Assembly (NCBI GenBank): GCA_910576535.1
Contig: CAJTKK010000002.1
Coordinates: 124,001-188,000 of the forward strand
Reading direction: 5' to 3'
Origin: an uncultured Lachnospiraceae bacterium
GTDB taxonomy: Bacteria; Bacillota; Clostridia; Lachnospirales; Lachnospiraceae
Length of the DNA stretch: 64,000 bases
In this document: positions 1 to 7,123 of the stretch, one piece after another
How positions within the stretch are numbered: the first letter of the stretch is position 1
How the letters are laid out: the number at the start of each line of letters is the position of its first letter
Made by a program: the position numbers and the translations under genes
Notes under the pieces: generated by a model
Seen by the model: only the letters and a program-made list of their open reading frames with translations
The model's database searches: none
Told to the model about the DNA's origin: nothing

Positions 1-2712
1 GCAAAGCATACGTTGGATGCAGTTGCCAAAACATTGGGGGTTTCTTTGGAAAACCATCACCGTGCGGTGGACGATGCACAAGCAACGGCAGAAATTTTTA
101 TCAAATTTATTCCTATGTTGAGAAAAGAAGGGGCGGATGATTTAAAAACGATCAATGCCATGGGAGCATCCAGCCCGGATATTATCAAACGGCTGCCTTC
201 TTACCATGCTATTTTCCTGGCAAAGAATGATACGGGCAGGGTGAACTTATACCGCCTTGTTTCGGAATCGCATTTAACATATTACAGCAAACGGCCAAGA
301 GTTCCCAAAAGTTTGCTGATGAAATACCGGGAGGGACTGATCATTGGAAGCGCCTGTGAAGCAGGGGAACTGTACCGTGCATTGCTGGATGGGAAGCCTG
401 ATGAAGAGATTGCGGGGATTGTTAATTTTTATGATTATCTGGAAATCCAGCCTACCGGGAATAATAAGTTTATGATCAGGTCTGAAAAGGTACGGAATGT
501 AAATTCGGCAGAAGATATTGAAAACATGAACAAAAAAATCGTAGACTTAGGCGAGAAGTTTCATAAGCCGGTGGCGGCTACCTGCGATGTCCATTTTTTA
601 GACCCTGGGGACGAAATATACCGCCGGATTATTATGGCCGGGAAAGGGTTTGCCGACTCCGATGACCAGGCGCCTTTGTATTTTAGGACAACGGAGGAAA
701 TGCTGGAAGAATTTGCTTATTTAGGGAGCGATAAAGCGGAGGAAGTAGTGATTACCAATACCAACCGGATTGCCGATATGGTGGAAACGATATCGCCGGT
801 ACGCCCGGATAAATGTCCGCCGGTTATTGAAGACAGCGATAAGACACTGACGGATATTTGCTATAATAAAGCGCATGAAATTTATGGCGAAGAATTGCCG
901 GATATTGTGGAACAGAGGTTAAAAAGGGAACTGCATTCGATTATCAGCAACGGGTTTGCCGTGATGTATATCATTGCCCAGAAGCTGGTATGGAAATCGG
1001 TAGAAGACGGATATCTGGTGGGATCCAGGGGGTCTGTAGGATCTTCTTTTGTGGCAACAATGGCAGGAATTACAGAGGTGAATCCGCTAAGCCCTCATTA
1101 TTATTGTGAAAAATGCCATTATAGCGATTTTAATTCGGAAGAAGTAAAAGAATATGCGGGAAGAGCAGGCTGTGATATGCCGGATAAAGCCTGCCCGGTC
1201 TGCGGGGCTTTATTAAAAAAAGACGGGTTTGACATACCTTTTGAGACTTTTTTAGGATTTAAGGGGGATAAAGAACCGGATATCGACTTGAATTTTTCAG
1301 GCGAATATCAAAGCAAGGCACACAAGTACACAGAGGTTATCTTTGGCGCGGGACAGACGTATCGGGCCGGGACGATTGGCACATTAGCAGATAAAACAGC
1401 ATTTGGTTATGTAAAAAAATATTTTGAGGAAAGAGGGGAAGGGAAAAGGACTTGTGAGATTAACCGGATTGTCATAGGGTGTACAGGCATACGCCGCAGC
1501 ACGGGGCAGCATCCGGGCGGGATTATCGTGCTGCCGTTGGGAGAGGATATTAATTCTTTTACTCCAGTGCAGCATCCGGCAAACGATATGACAACAGATA
1601 CGGTCACTACCCATTTCGATTATCATTCTATAGATCATAATCTGCTGAAACTGGACATCCTTGGGCATGATGATCCGACCATGATACGCATGCTGCAGGA
1701 CCTGACCGGTATTGATCCGGTAAAAATTCCGCTGGATGATACACAAGTGATGTCATTGTTTAAAAATACAGAGGCGCTGGGAATTACGCCGGATCAGATT
1801 GGGGGATGCAAGCTGGGGGCTTTGGGCATCCCGGAGTTTGGCACGGAATTTGCCATGCAGATGCTGATTGATACGAAACCGCAGGCGTTTTCGGATCTGG
1901 TGCGGATTGCAGGGCTTGCCCATGGCACGGATGTATGGCTGGGGAATGCACAGACGCTGATCCAGGAGGGGAAAGCAACAATTTCCACGGCAATCTGTAC
2001 GAGAGATGATATTATGGTTTATTTGATTGGGATGGGTGTAGAAAGTTCCCTTGCTTTTACGATTATGGAGAGCGTCCGTAAAGGAAAGGGGCTAAAGCCG
2101 GAGATGGAAGAAGCGATGCTTGCTGCGGATGTGCCGGACTGGTATATCTGGTCCTGCAAAAAGATTAAATATATGTTCCCAAAGGCTCATGCGGCGGCTT
2201 ATGTGATGATGGCATGGCGCATTGCTTATTGTAAAATTAATTATCCGCTTGCCTTTTATGCGGCGTTTTTCAGTATCCGTGCATCTGCCTTTTCCTATGA
2301 GCTGATGTGTCAGGGTAAGGAGCATTTGGAAAAAGTAATGGCGGATTACCGGCAGAGAATGGATGCTTTATCTAAAAAGGAACAGGACTCTTACCGGGAT
2401 ATGAAGCTGGTACAGGAAATGTATGCCAGGGGATTTGCGTTTGTCCCGATTGATATTTTTTCAGCAAAGTCGAGAAACTTCCAGATTGTGGAAGGAAAGC
2501 TGATGCCTTCCTTAAGCAGTATCGACGGTTTGGGGGAAAAGGCGGCGGATGCAATTGTGGAAGCTGCCAAGGACGGGCCTTTTTTATCCAAGGATGATTT
2601 CCGTCAAAGGACGAAAGTTTCTAAGACAGTTGTGGATTTGATGGCTTCGCTGGACTTGCTTGGAAATTTGCCGGAATCAAATCAAATAAGTTTATTTGAT
2701 TTTGTTTCATAA
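1..2712 (+). CDS. polC: DNA polymerase III PolC-type alpha subunit (3' part, 5' cut by window edge)
   Basis: This is the C-terminal roughly 900 residues of the Gram-positive replicative polymerase PolC; the frame is open from base 1, so the gene begins upstream. The first residues (KHTLDAVAKTLGV, then ENHHRAVDDA) are the end of the DnaQ-like 3'-5' proofreading exonuclease domain. The remainder of the split PHP domain follows (around residues 60-200). The polymerase core then has a Cys4 zinc site (CEKCHYSDF and CPVCG, around residues 370-405) and the palm catalytic aspartates in EPDIDLNFSG. A helix-hairpin-helix region (SSIDGLGEKAADAI) lies near the C-terminus. PolC works at the fork with the beta clamp. 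The reading frame has no breaks. Nothing suggests transfer. Confidence 0.97.
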   Translation, partial: AKHTLDAVAKTLGVSLENHHRAVDDAQATAEIFIKFIPMLRKEGADDLKTINAMGASSPDIIKRLPSYHAIFLAKNDTGRVNLYRLVSESHLTYYSKRPRVPKSLLMKYREGLIIGSACEAGELYRALLDGKPDEEIAGIVNFYDYLEIQPTGNNKFMIRSEKVRNVNSAEDIENMNKKIVDLGEKFHKPVAATCDVHFLDPGDEIYRRIIMAGKGFADSDDQAPLYFRTTEEMLEEFAYLGSDKAEEVVITNTNRIADMVETISPVRPDKCPPVIEDSDKTLTDICYNKAHEIYGEELPDIVEQRLKRELHSIISNGFAVMYIIAQKLVWKSVEDGYLVGSRGSVGSSFVATMAGITEVNPLSPHYYCEKCHYSDFNSEEVKEYAGRAGCDMPDKACPVCGALLKKDGFDIPFETFLGFKGDKEPDIDLNFSGEYQSKAHKYTEVIFGAGQTYRAGTIGTLADKTAFGYVKKYFEERGEGKRTCEINRIVIGCTGIRRSTGQHPGGIIVLPLGEDINSFTPVQHPANDMTTDTVTTHFDYHSIDHNLLKLDILGHDDPTMIRMLQDLTGIDPVKIPLDDTQVMSLFKNTEALGITPDQIGGCKLGALGIPEFGTEFAMQMLIDTKPQAFSDLVRIAGLAHGTDVWLGNAQTLIQEGKATISTAICTRDDIMVYLIGMGVESSLAFTIMESVRKGKGLKPEMEEAMLAADVPDWYIWSCKKIKYMFPKAHAAAYVMMAWRIAYCKINYPLAFYAAFFSIRASAFSYELMCQGKEHLEKVMADYRQRMDALSKKEQDSYRDMKLVQEMYARGFAFVPIDIFSAKSRNFQIVEGKLMPSLSSIDGLGEKAADAIVEAAKDGPFLSKDDFRQRTKVSKTVVDLMASLDLLGNLPESNQISLFDFVS

Positions 2713-2724
2713 ATAGACTATAAT
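2696..2724 (+). promoter_or_regulatory. sigma-A-type promoter overlapping the polC stop codon
   Basis: TTGATT (2696-2701), a 17-nt spacer and TATAAT (2719-2724). It lies over the last codons of polC and about 40 nt before the CheX-like gene, so the CheX/CheY pair probably has its own transcript. Confidence 0.65.
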
Positions 2725-2766
2725 AGTAATAATTTTATTGAATACGACAATATAGGGAGGATATGT

Positions 2767-3657
2767 ATGTTCGGTCATATTTTTGGGAGGTTTCTTGTAG
2801 AGCAGAAAATGATTTCTCAACAGACGCTGGAAGAGGTTTTGGAGATCCAGAAGAAAGTGAGGGTAAAGCTGGGGCTTATAGCAGTCAGCGAAAAGCTGCT
2901 GTCCAGGGAGCAGGCAGATAGGATTAATGACAGGCAGGCTTTTGAAGATAAGAGGTTTGGCGATATTGCGGTAGAAATGGGATATTTGACGGAAAGCCAG
3001 GTAAGCAGGCTTTTGCAGCTGCAGGGGAACCCCTATTTGACGTTTATCCAAGCTATGGTTGAAAAGGAAGTTATGTCGCTGGAAGAGATTGAAAATGCCA
3101 TGGATTTGTACCGGCGTGAGAACGGCCTTACGAATACGGATCTGGAAGCTTTTAAGAGCGGTGATATGGACAGGATGATTCCTCTTTATGTCAGGACAGA
3201 GAACCAGCTTTTATCCGGGCTGGTAGGGGTTACCGTCAGGACAATCGCCAGGCTGATTGACAGTGAAATAGCCATTGAGCCTTCCTATAGTTCTTATAGT
3301 TACGAATTTGAGAATATTGCGGTTCAGGGAGTAGCCGGGGATCATTCGATAATGTTAGGGCTTGCCGGGGAGGGCAATAATCTTTTAACAATTGCGGATA
3401 TTTTTGCAAGGGAAGAATTTCCTTCCATGGACTTGTACGCTTTTGATGCAGTGTGCGAATTTATTAACTGCATCAATGGTTTGTATGCTTCATCGCTTAG
3501 CACAAGGGGCGTGATGGTGGATATGGTTCCACCTGCTTATTACCGGGCGGGCTGCCTAAGGGCGGAAAATAAATTGTTGATTGTGCCGGTTTATATTAAG
3601 AACCGCAAAGTGAGGATTGTAATAGCGGCAGATACGCCTATCCGTGTGGAAGCATAA
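2767..3657 (+). CDS. CheX-like chemotaxis phosphatase domain protein with N-terminal MshEN-like repeats
   Basis: A 296-residue protein with start ATG preceded by AGGGAGGAT. The N-terminal half holds two or three helical repeats resembling the MshEN/GSPII_E N-terminal domain, for example FGRFLVEQKMISQQTLEEVL (residues 6-25) and RFGDIAVEMGYLTESQVSRL (around residues 62-81). The MshEN family includes cyclic-di-GMP binders. The C-terminal half (about 150-296) resembles the CheX/CheC phosphatase fold, which removes phosphate from CheY. The next gene is a CheY-like single-domain receiver, so the two probably form a small phosphorylation pair. No kinase or flagellar genes lie nearby. The CheX assignment rests on fold-like sequence pattern and context; the c-di-GMP link is inference. 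Confidence 0.6.
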   Translation: MFGHIFGRFLVEQKMISQQTLEEVLEIQKKVRVKLGLIAVSEKLLSREQADRINDRQAFEDKRFGDIAVEMGYLTESQVSRLLQLQGNPYLTFIQAMVEKEVMSLEEIENAMDLYRRENGLTNTDLEAFKSGDMDRMIPLYVRTENQLLSGLVGVTVRTIARLIDSEIAIEPSYSSYSYEFENIAVQGVAGDHSIMLGLAGEGNNLLTIADIFAREEFPSMDLYAFDAVCEFINCINGLYASSLSTRGVMVDMVPPAYYRAGCLRAENKLLIVPVYIKNRKVRIVIAADTPIRVEA

Positions 3658-3764
3658 GATATGGTTATAGGCGGCAGACAGATCCGGGCAGACTTTAAAT
3701 CTATGTATCCATGTTCTTTATTTTTGACCGCAGAGATTAAGCAGCAGACGAGGAGGAGAAAATT

Positions 3765-4130
3765 ATGGCAAAAATTTTAATTGTGGATGATTCCAGGACA
3801 TCCCGCAAGATTTTAAAGGGACTTTTGGAAGACGGTGGGCATGAAATTATCGGGGAGGCATCAAATGGGGAAGAGGGGGTCATCCGGTATAAAGAGCTAA
3901 GGCCTGATATTGTTACGATGGATATTACGATGCCTACGATGAATGGCCTTGAATCTCTAATGTGCATTAAAAAGGAAGACGATAAATCCAAAGTGATTAT
4001 GATAACGGCGGCAGGGCAGAAGGAAAAAATGGTGCAGGCTATTAGGGAAGGAGCCGATGATTTTATAACAAAACCTTTTGATGCAGAACAGATTCTGGGG
4101 GCGATTAAACGTGTATTGGAAAGGAATTAA
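3765..4130 (+). CDS. CheY-like single-domain response regulator
   Basis: A 121-residue stand-alone receiver domain with no output domain. The acidic pocket D9-D10 (LIVDDSR), phospho-acceptor D53 (TMDITMPTMNG), conserved T81 (MITAAGQ) and K103 (ITKPF) are all present, so it should accept phosphate. The ribosome-binding site GAGGAGG is well placed. It follows the CheX-like gene by about 107 nt and is followed by an A/T-rich gap and a tRNA gene. Closest in form to CheY of Firmicutes; the kinase partner must be encoded elsewhere. It could act in motility or in another phospho-switch; the sequence does not decide. Confidence 0.85.
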   Translation: MAKILIVDDSRTSRKILKGLLEDGGHEIIGEASNGEEGVIRYKELRPDIVTMDITMPTMNGLESLMCIKKEDDKSKVIMITAAGQKEKMVQAIREGADDFITKPFDAEQILGAIKRVLERN

Positions 4131-4149
4131 GAAAAAATAAAAAAAAGAC

Positions 4150-4178
4150 TTGCATTATTTGTCGTTTTATAATAAAAT
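4150..4178 (+). promoter_or_regulatory. sigma-A-type promoter for tRNA-Glu
   Basis: TTGCAT (4150-4155), a 17-nt spacer and TAAAAT (4173-4178), ending about 47 nt before the mature tRNA. A 12-bp hairpin (4189-4219) lies between promoter and tRNA. Confidence 0.55.
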
Positions 4179-4188
4179 AATCAAGTCG

Positions 4189-4219
4189 GCAAATGAATAG
4201 AAAGTTACTATTTATTTGC
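4189..4219 (+). other. hairpin in the 5' leader of pre-tRNA-Glu
   Basis: GCAAATGAATAG pairs with CTATTTATTTGC around a 7-nt loop (12 bp, one G-U). It sits six bases ahead of the tRNA acceptor stem, so the primary transcript would present a stem just upstream of the RNase P cut. Confidence 0.5.
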
Positions 4220-4225
4220 ATATAC

Positions 4226-4297
4226 GGCTCGTTGGTCAAGCGGTCAAGACGCCGCCCTCTCACGGCGGAAACAGGGGTTCGATTCCCCTACGAGCTG
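4226..4297 (+). tRNA. tRNA-Glu (anticodon CTC)
   Basis: A full cloverleaf can be drawn: acceptor GGCTCGT with ACGAGCT, a D arm TTGGTCAAGCGGTCAAGA, anticodon stem CCGCC/GGCGG around the loop CTCTCAC, and a T arm with GGTTCGATTCC. The anticodon CTC reads GAG. The 3' CCA is not encoded; position 4297 (G) is the discriminator base. The first acceptor pair is G-U. It resembles Gram-positive tRNA-Glu closely. It stands alone between the cheY-like gene and rimP and has its own promoter and terminator. Confidence 0.95.
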
Positions 4298-4344
4298 TTG
4301 ACTGTTGCATGATTTATCATGTTTATAACAGCCCAACCCGAAAG

Positions 4345-4386
4345 AATGCTGGAAACCATATAATAATATGGTTTGTAGCATTTTTT
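4345..4386 (+). terminator. intrinsic terminator after tRNA-Glu
   Basis: AATGCT..AAACCATA pairs with TATGGTTT..AGCATT and is followed by a run of six T. It ends the tRNA transcript. Confidence 0.8.
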
Positions 4387-4486
4387 GCATAATAGGAAAT
4401 TGTGCCTCATAAAATAAAAGTGTTTTGCGGGGGTGCGCGCTTTGCGCTTTTGTTCCTATATAGGAGTTTAAATCCGCATTTTCCCC

Positions 4487-4515
4487 TTGCAATTTTTTCC
4501 TCCCAGTGTTATAGT
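4487..4515 (+). promoter_or_regulatory. sigma-A-type promoter of the rimP-nusA-infB operon
   Basis: TTGCAA (4487-4492), a 17-nt spacer and TATAGT (4510-4515), about 75 nt before the rimP start codon. No closer promoter-like sequence is evident for the downstream operon. Confidence 0.6.
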
Positions 4516-4545
4516 AATTAAGAAGATAATATGTTACCGTTAATT

Positions 4546-4573
4546 AGAGTGGGCTTGTGAGTCCACTCTTTTT
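4546..4573 (+). terminator. leader hairpin with T-tract before rimP (attenuator-like)
   Basis: AGAGTGGGC pairs with GTCCACTCT (9 bp) and is followed by TTTTT, then directly by the rimP ribosome-binding site GGAAAGGA. It has the form of an intrinsic terminator inside the 5' leader of the operon, so readthrough may be regulated. That regulatory role is inference. Confidence 0.6.
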
Positions 4574-4590
4574 GCGGAAAGGAATAATAT

Positions 4591-5079
4591 GTGGGGAAAG
4601 GAAATGGTGGGAGGATGTCCAGGAAAGAAACATATGAAAATAAGACAGAGGAACTCCTTAGACCTATTGCGGAAGCGGAAGGCGTGGAGATTTATGATGT
4701 GGAATATGTAAAAGAAGGCAGTGATTTTTATTTAAGAGCATATATTGATAAGCCGGAGGGCGTGGATATCAATGACTGTGAAAGGGTGAGCAGGGCTTTG
4801 TCGGACGCGCTGGATGAAAAGGATTTTATTCAGGATGCATATATTCTGGAAGTAAGCAGCCCAGGCCTTGGAAGGGTTTTGAAAAAAGAGAAACATCTGG
4901 AAAAAAGCATGGGAAGAGAAGTGGAATTAAAGACTTATCAGCCGGTGGACAAATGCAAGGAATTTAGAGGGATCTTAAAAGCATATGACGGAAATTCCAT
5001 AACGATAGAGACGGTAAGCGGGGATCTGGTTTTTACCAAGTCAGAAATTGCAGTAATCAGATTGGCGTTTGATTTTTAA
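4591..5079 (+). CDS. rimP: ribosome maturation factor RimP
   Basis: A 162-residue RimP, the factor needed for maturation of the 30S subunit. The N-terminal alpha/beta domain (ELLRPIAEAEGVEIYDVEYV and ILEVSSPGLGRVL) and the C-terminal Sm-like domain (about residues 95-160) are both present. The GTG at 4591 is favoured because GGAAAGGA lies seven bases upstream; an ATG at 4615 has its GGGAGG directly abutting and would lack room. First gene of the rimP-nusA-ylxR-ylxQ-infB-rbfA cluster, the usual order in Firmicutes. Confidence 0.95.
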   Translation: MGKGNGGRMSRKETYENKTEELLRPIAEAEGVEIYDVEYVKEGSDFYLRAYIDKPEGVDINDCERVSRALSDALDEKDFIQDAYILEVSSPGLGRVLKKEKHLEKSMGREVELKTYQPVDKCKEFRGILKAYDGNSITIETVSGDLVFTKSEIAVIRLAFDF

Positions 5080-5118
5080 CAAGGTTTTAAAGAGGAAAGA
5101 AGAAAGGAAAAGAAGGAA

Positions 5119-6417
5119 ATGAACAAAGAATTAATGGAAGCATTGGATATCTTGGAAAAGGAAAAGGAAATAAGCAAAGAGACTCTATTTGATGCGATTG
5201 AAAATTCATTAATAACAGCCTGCAAAAACCATTTTGGAAAGTCGGATAATATCAAAGTGGAAATTGATAAAGAAACCTGTGATTTTTTGTGCTATGCGGA
5301 AAAAGAAGTAGTGGAAGAGCCGGAGGACGACTGTGTGCAGATAGCCCTGGAGGATGCTTTGAAAATCTCTAAGAGGGCGCAATTGGGCGATATCATCCAT
5401 GTAGAGATCAAATCCAAGGAGTTTGGGCGTATTGCAACCCAGAATGCAAAGAATGTTATTCTGCAGAAAATCAGGGAGGAAGAAAGAAGCGTTATCTACA
5501 ACCAGTATTATGAAAAGGAGAAGGATGTAGTGACTGGAATCGTCCAGCGTTATGTAGGGCGCAATATCAGCATTAATCTGGGGAAAGCAGACGGCATTTT
5601 GAATGAAAGCGAACAGGTGAAAGGCGAGGCATTCAAGCCGACGGAGAGAATTAAGGTTTATATCCTGGAGGTTAAAAATACCCCGAAAGGACCGCGTATT
5701 TTAGTAAGCCGTACTCATCCGGAATTAGTAAAACGCCTTTTTGAGTCTGAAGTGACAGAAATAAAGGATGGCACGGTGGAAATCAAAAGTATTGCAAGGG
5801 AAGCCGGAAGCCGTACAAAAATGGCAGTGTGGTCCAATAACCCCAATGTGGACGCGGTAGGAGCCTGCGTAGGAATCAATGGCGCAAGGGTTAATACGAT
5901 TGTAGAAGAACTGAGGGGGGAAAAGATTGACATTATCAATTGGGATGAAAACCCGGGCAATTTAATACAGAATGCATTGTCCCCGGCGAAAATAGTGGCT
6001 GTATTTGCAGATCCGGATGAAAAAACGGCAAAAGTAGTAGTCCCGGATTACCAGCTTTCCCTGGCAATCGGAAAAGAGGGGCAGAATGCAAGGCTGGCGG
6101 CAAGGCTGACAGGATATAAAATAGATATTAAGAGCGAGACACAAGCTAAAGATGCGCCAGGTTTCCGTTATGAAGATTATATGGATGAATATGATGAATA
6201 TGAGGAAGGCGAATATGAAGGGGAATTTGACGAGGAAGAGATGGAAGAAGATAATGGCCTGATTCCGGAGGAAGAGATATTGTACGGGGAAATGCCTGCA
6301 GAGGAAGAATTCAGGGAAAACGGTATGGAAGAACCCGCAGAAGAGTCCTTTCAAATAGAATACGGAGAAGAAAATACGGAGGAAGAAATAGCGGAAGAAG
6401 AAATGGCAGAAGAATAA
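5119..6417 (+). CDS. nusA: transcription termination/antitermination factor NusA with a long acidic tail
   Basis: NusA binds RNA polymerase and nascent RNA and modulates pausing, termination and antitermination. Domain order: N-terminal polymerase-binding domain (1-125), S1 domain (about 133-200, DVVTGIVQRYVGRNISINLG), then two KH domains (IGINGARVNTIV region, and LAIGKEGQNARLAARL around residue 320). Residues after about 350 form an extreme Glu/Asp/Tyr-rich tail of some 80 residues (EYDEYEEGEYEGEFDEEEME and so on), longer than in Bacillus NusA, which ends after the KH domains. AAGAAGG precedes the ATG. Confidence 0.96.
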   Translation: MNKELMEALDILEKEKEISKETLFDAIENSLITACKNHFGKSDNIKVEIDKETCDFLCYAEKEVVEEPEDDCVQIALEDALKISKRAQLGDIIHVEIKSKEFGRIATQNAKNVILQKIREEERSVIYNQYYEKEKDVVTGIVQRYVGRNISINLGKADGILNESEQVKGEAFKPTERIKVYILEVKNTPKGPRILVSRTHPELVKRLFESEVTEIKDGTVEIKSIAREAGSRTKMAVWSNNPNVDAVGACVGINGARVNTIVEELRGEKIDIINWDENPGNLIQNALSPAKIVAVFADPDEKTAKVVVPDYQLSLAIGKEGQNARLAARLTGYKIDIKSETQAKDAPGFRYEDYMDEYDEYEEGEYEGEFDEEEMEEDNGLIPEEEILYGEMPAEEEFRENGMEEPAEESFQIEYGEENTEEEIAEEEMAEE

Positions 6418-6441
6418 TTTTGTTAGGAAAGGCGTGGTTTT

Positions 6442-6702
6442 ATGGGAAAAAAAATCCCTTTGCGGCAATGTACCGGCTGCCTGGAGATGAAAAGCAAGAA
6501 AGAAATGATGCGGGTTTTAAAAACGGCGGAAGGTGATATTGTCTTAGACATGACAGGGAAAAAGAACGGAAGGGGAGCCTACCTTTGCATGAAAAGCGAA
6601 TGCCTGAAAAAAGCAAGAAAAAATAAGGGGCTGGAACGTTCTTTGAAAATCAGCATCCCTGAGGAAATATATGAAAATTTGGAGAAAGAATTTGAAAAGT
6701 AG
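6442..6702 (+). CDS. ylxR: YlxR family RNA-binding protein (RnpM)
   Basis: An 86-residue YlxR protein with the family signature RQCTGCLEMKSKKEMMRV and GRGAYLC. In Bacillus subtilis the homologue (RnpM) binds RNase P RNA and modulates its activity. It lies 24 nt after nusA and before ylxQ, the conserved position. Two Cys pairs (CTGC, and C52/C59 region) are present as in many Clostridia members. Confidence 0.92.
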   Translation: MGKKIPLRQCTGCLEMKSKKEMMRVLKTAEGDIVLDMTGKKNGRGAYLCMKSECLKKARKNKGLERSLKISIPEEIYENLEKEFEK

Positions 6703-6775
6703 ATGTATTTATTTCTGGCCAGGGAGCTTTAGACAACGCAAAGCCCCGGGTTTGGAAAGGAGTTAAAGGATAAAG

Positions 6776-7123
6776 ATGGATAAAATATATTCATTGATTG
6801 GGCTGGCAGCCAGATCCAGAAACTTAGTGAGCGGAAGTTTTTCTACGGAGAAGGCAGTCAAGTGCGGCAAAGCGGTTATGGTAATCGTCAGCGAAGACGC
6901 ATCGGATAATACCGTGAAAATGTTCCGCAATATGTGTGAATTTTATCAAGTGCCCATGTTCCGGTACGGAAAAAAAGAGGAGCTGGGCCATGCGATAGGG
7001 AAAGAGATGCGCACTTCATTGGCGGTTACAGACGAGGGGTTTGCGAAGTCCATAAAGAAGAATTTGGAAGCTATTGAACAAGAAGACGGAGGTAGTGAGC
7101 ATGGCGAAAATGAAAGTACATGA
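6776..7123 (+). CDS. ylxQ: L7Ae-family K-turn RNA-binding protein YlxQ
   Basis: A 115-residue protein of the L7Ae/L30e fold. IYSLIGLAARSRNLVSGSFS, then the central GKAVMVIVSEDASDNT and GKKEELGHAIG, are typical of this family, which binds kink-turn RNA. Its last 23 nt overlap the infB start. No essential role is known for it in Bacillus; the context suggests a part in ribosome or RNA biology. Confidence 0.9.
   Translation: MDKIYSLIGLAARSRNLVSGSFSTEKAVKCGKAVMVIVSEDASDNTVKMFRNMCEFYQVPMFRYGKKEELGHAIGKEMRTSLAVTDEGFAKSIKKNLEAIEQEDGGSEHGENEST

Noticed and set aside
4244..4492. Minus-strand frame overlapping tRNA-Glu
   Set aside because: It is antisense to the tRNA and its terminator and has no protein similarity I recognise.
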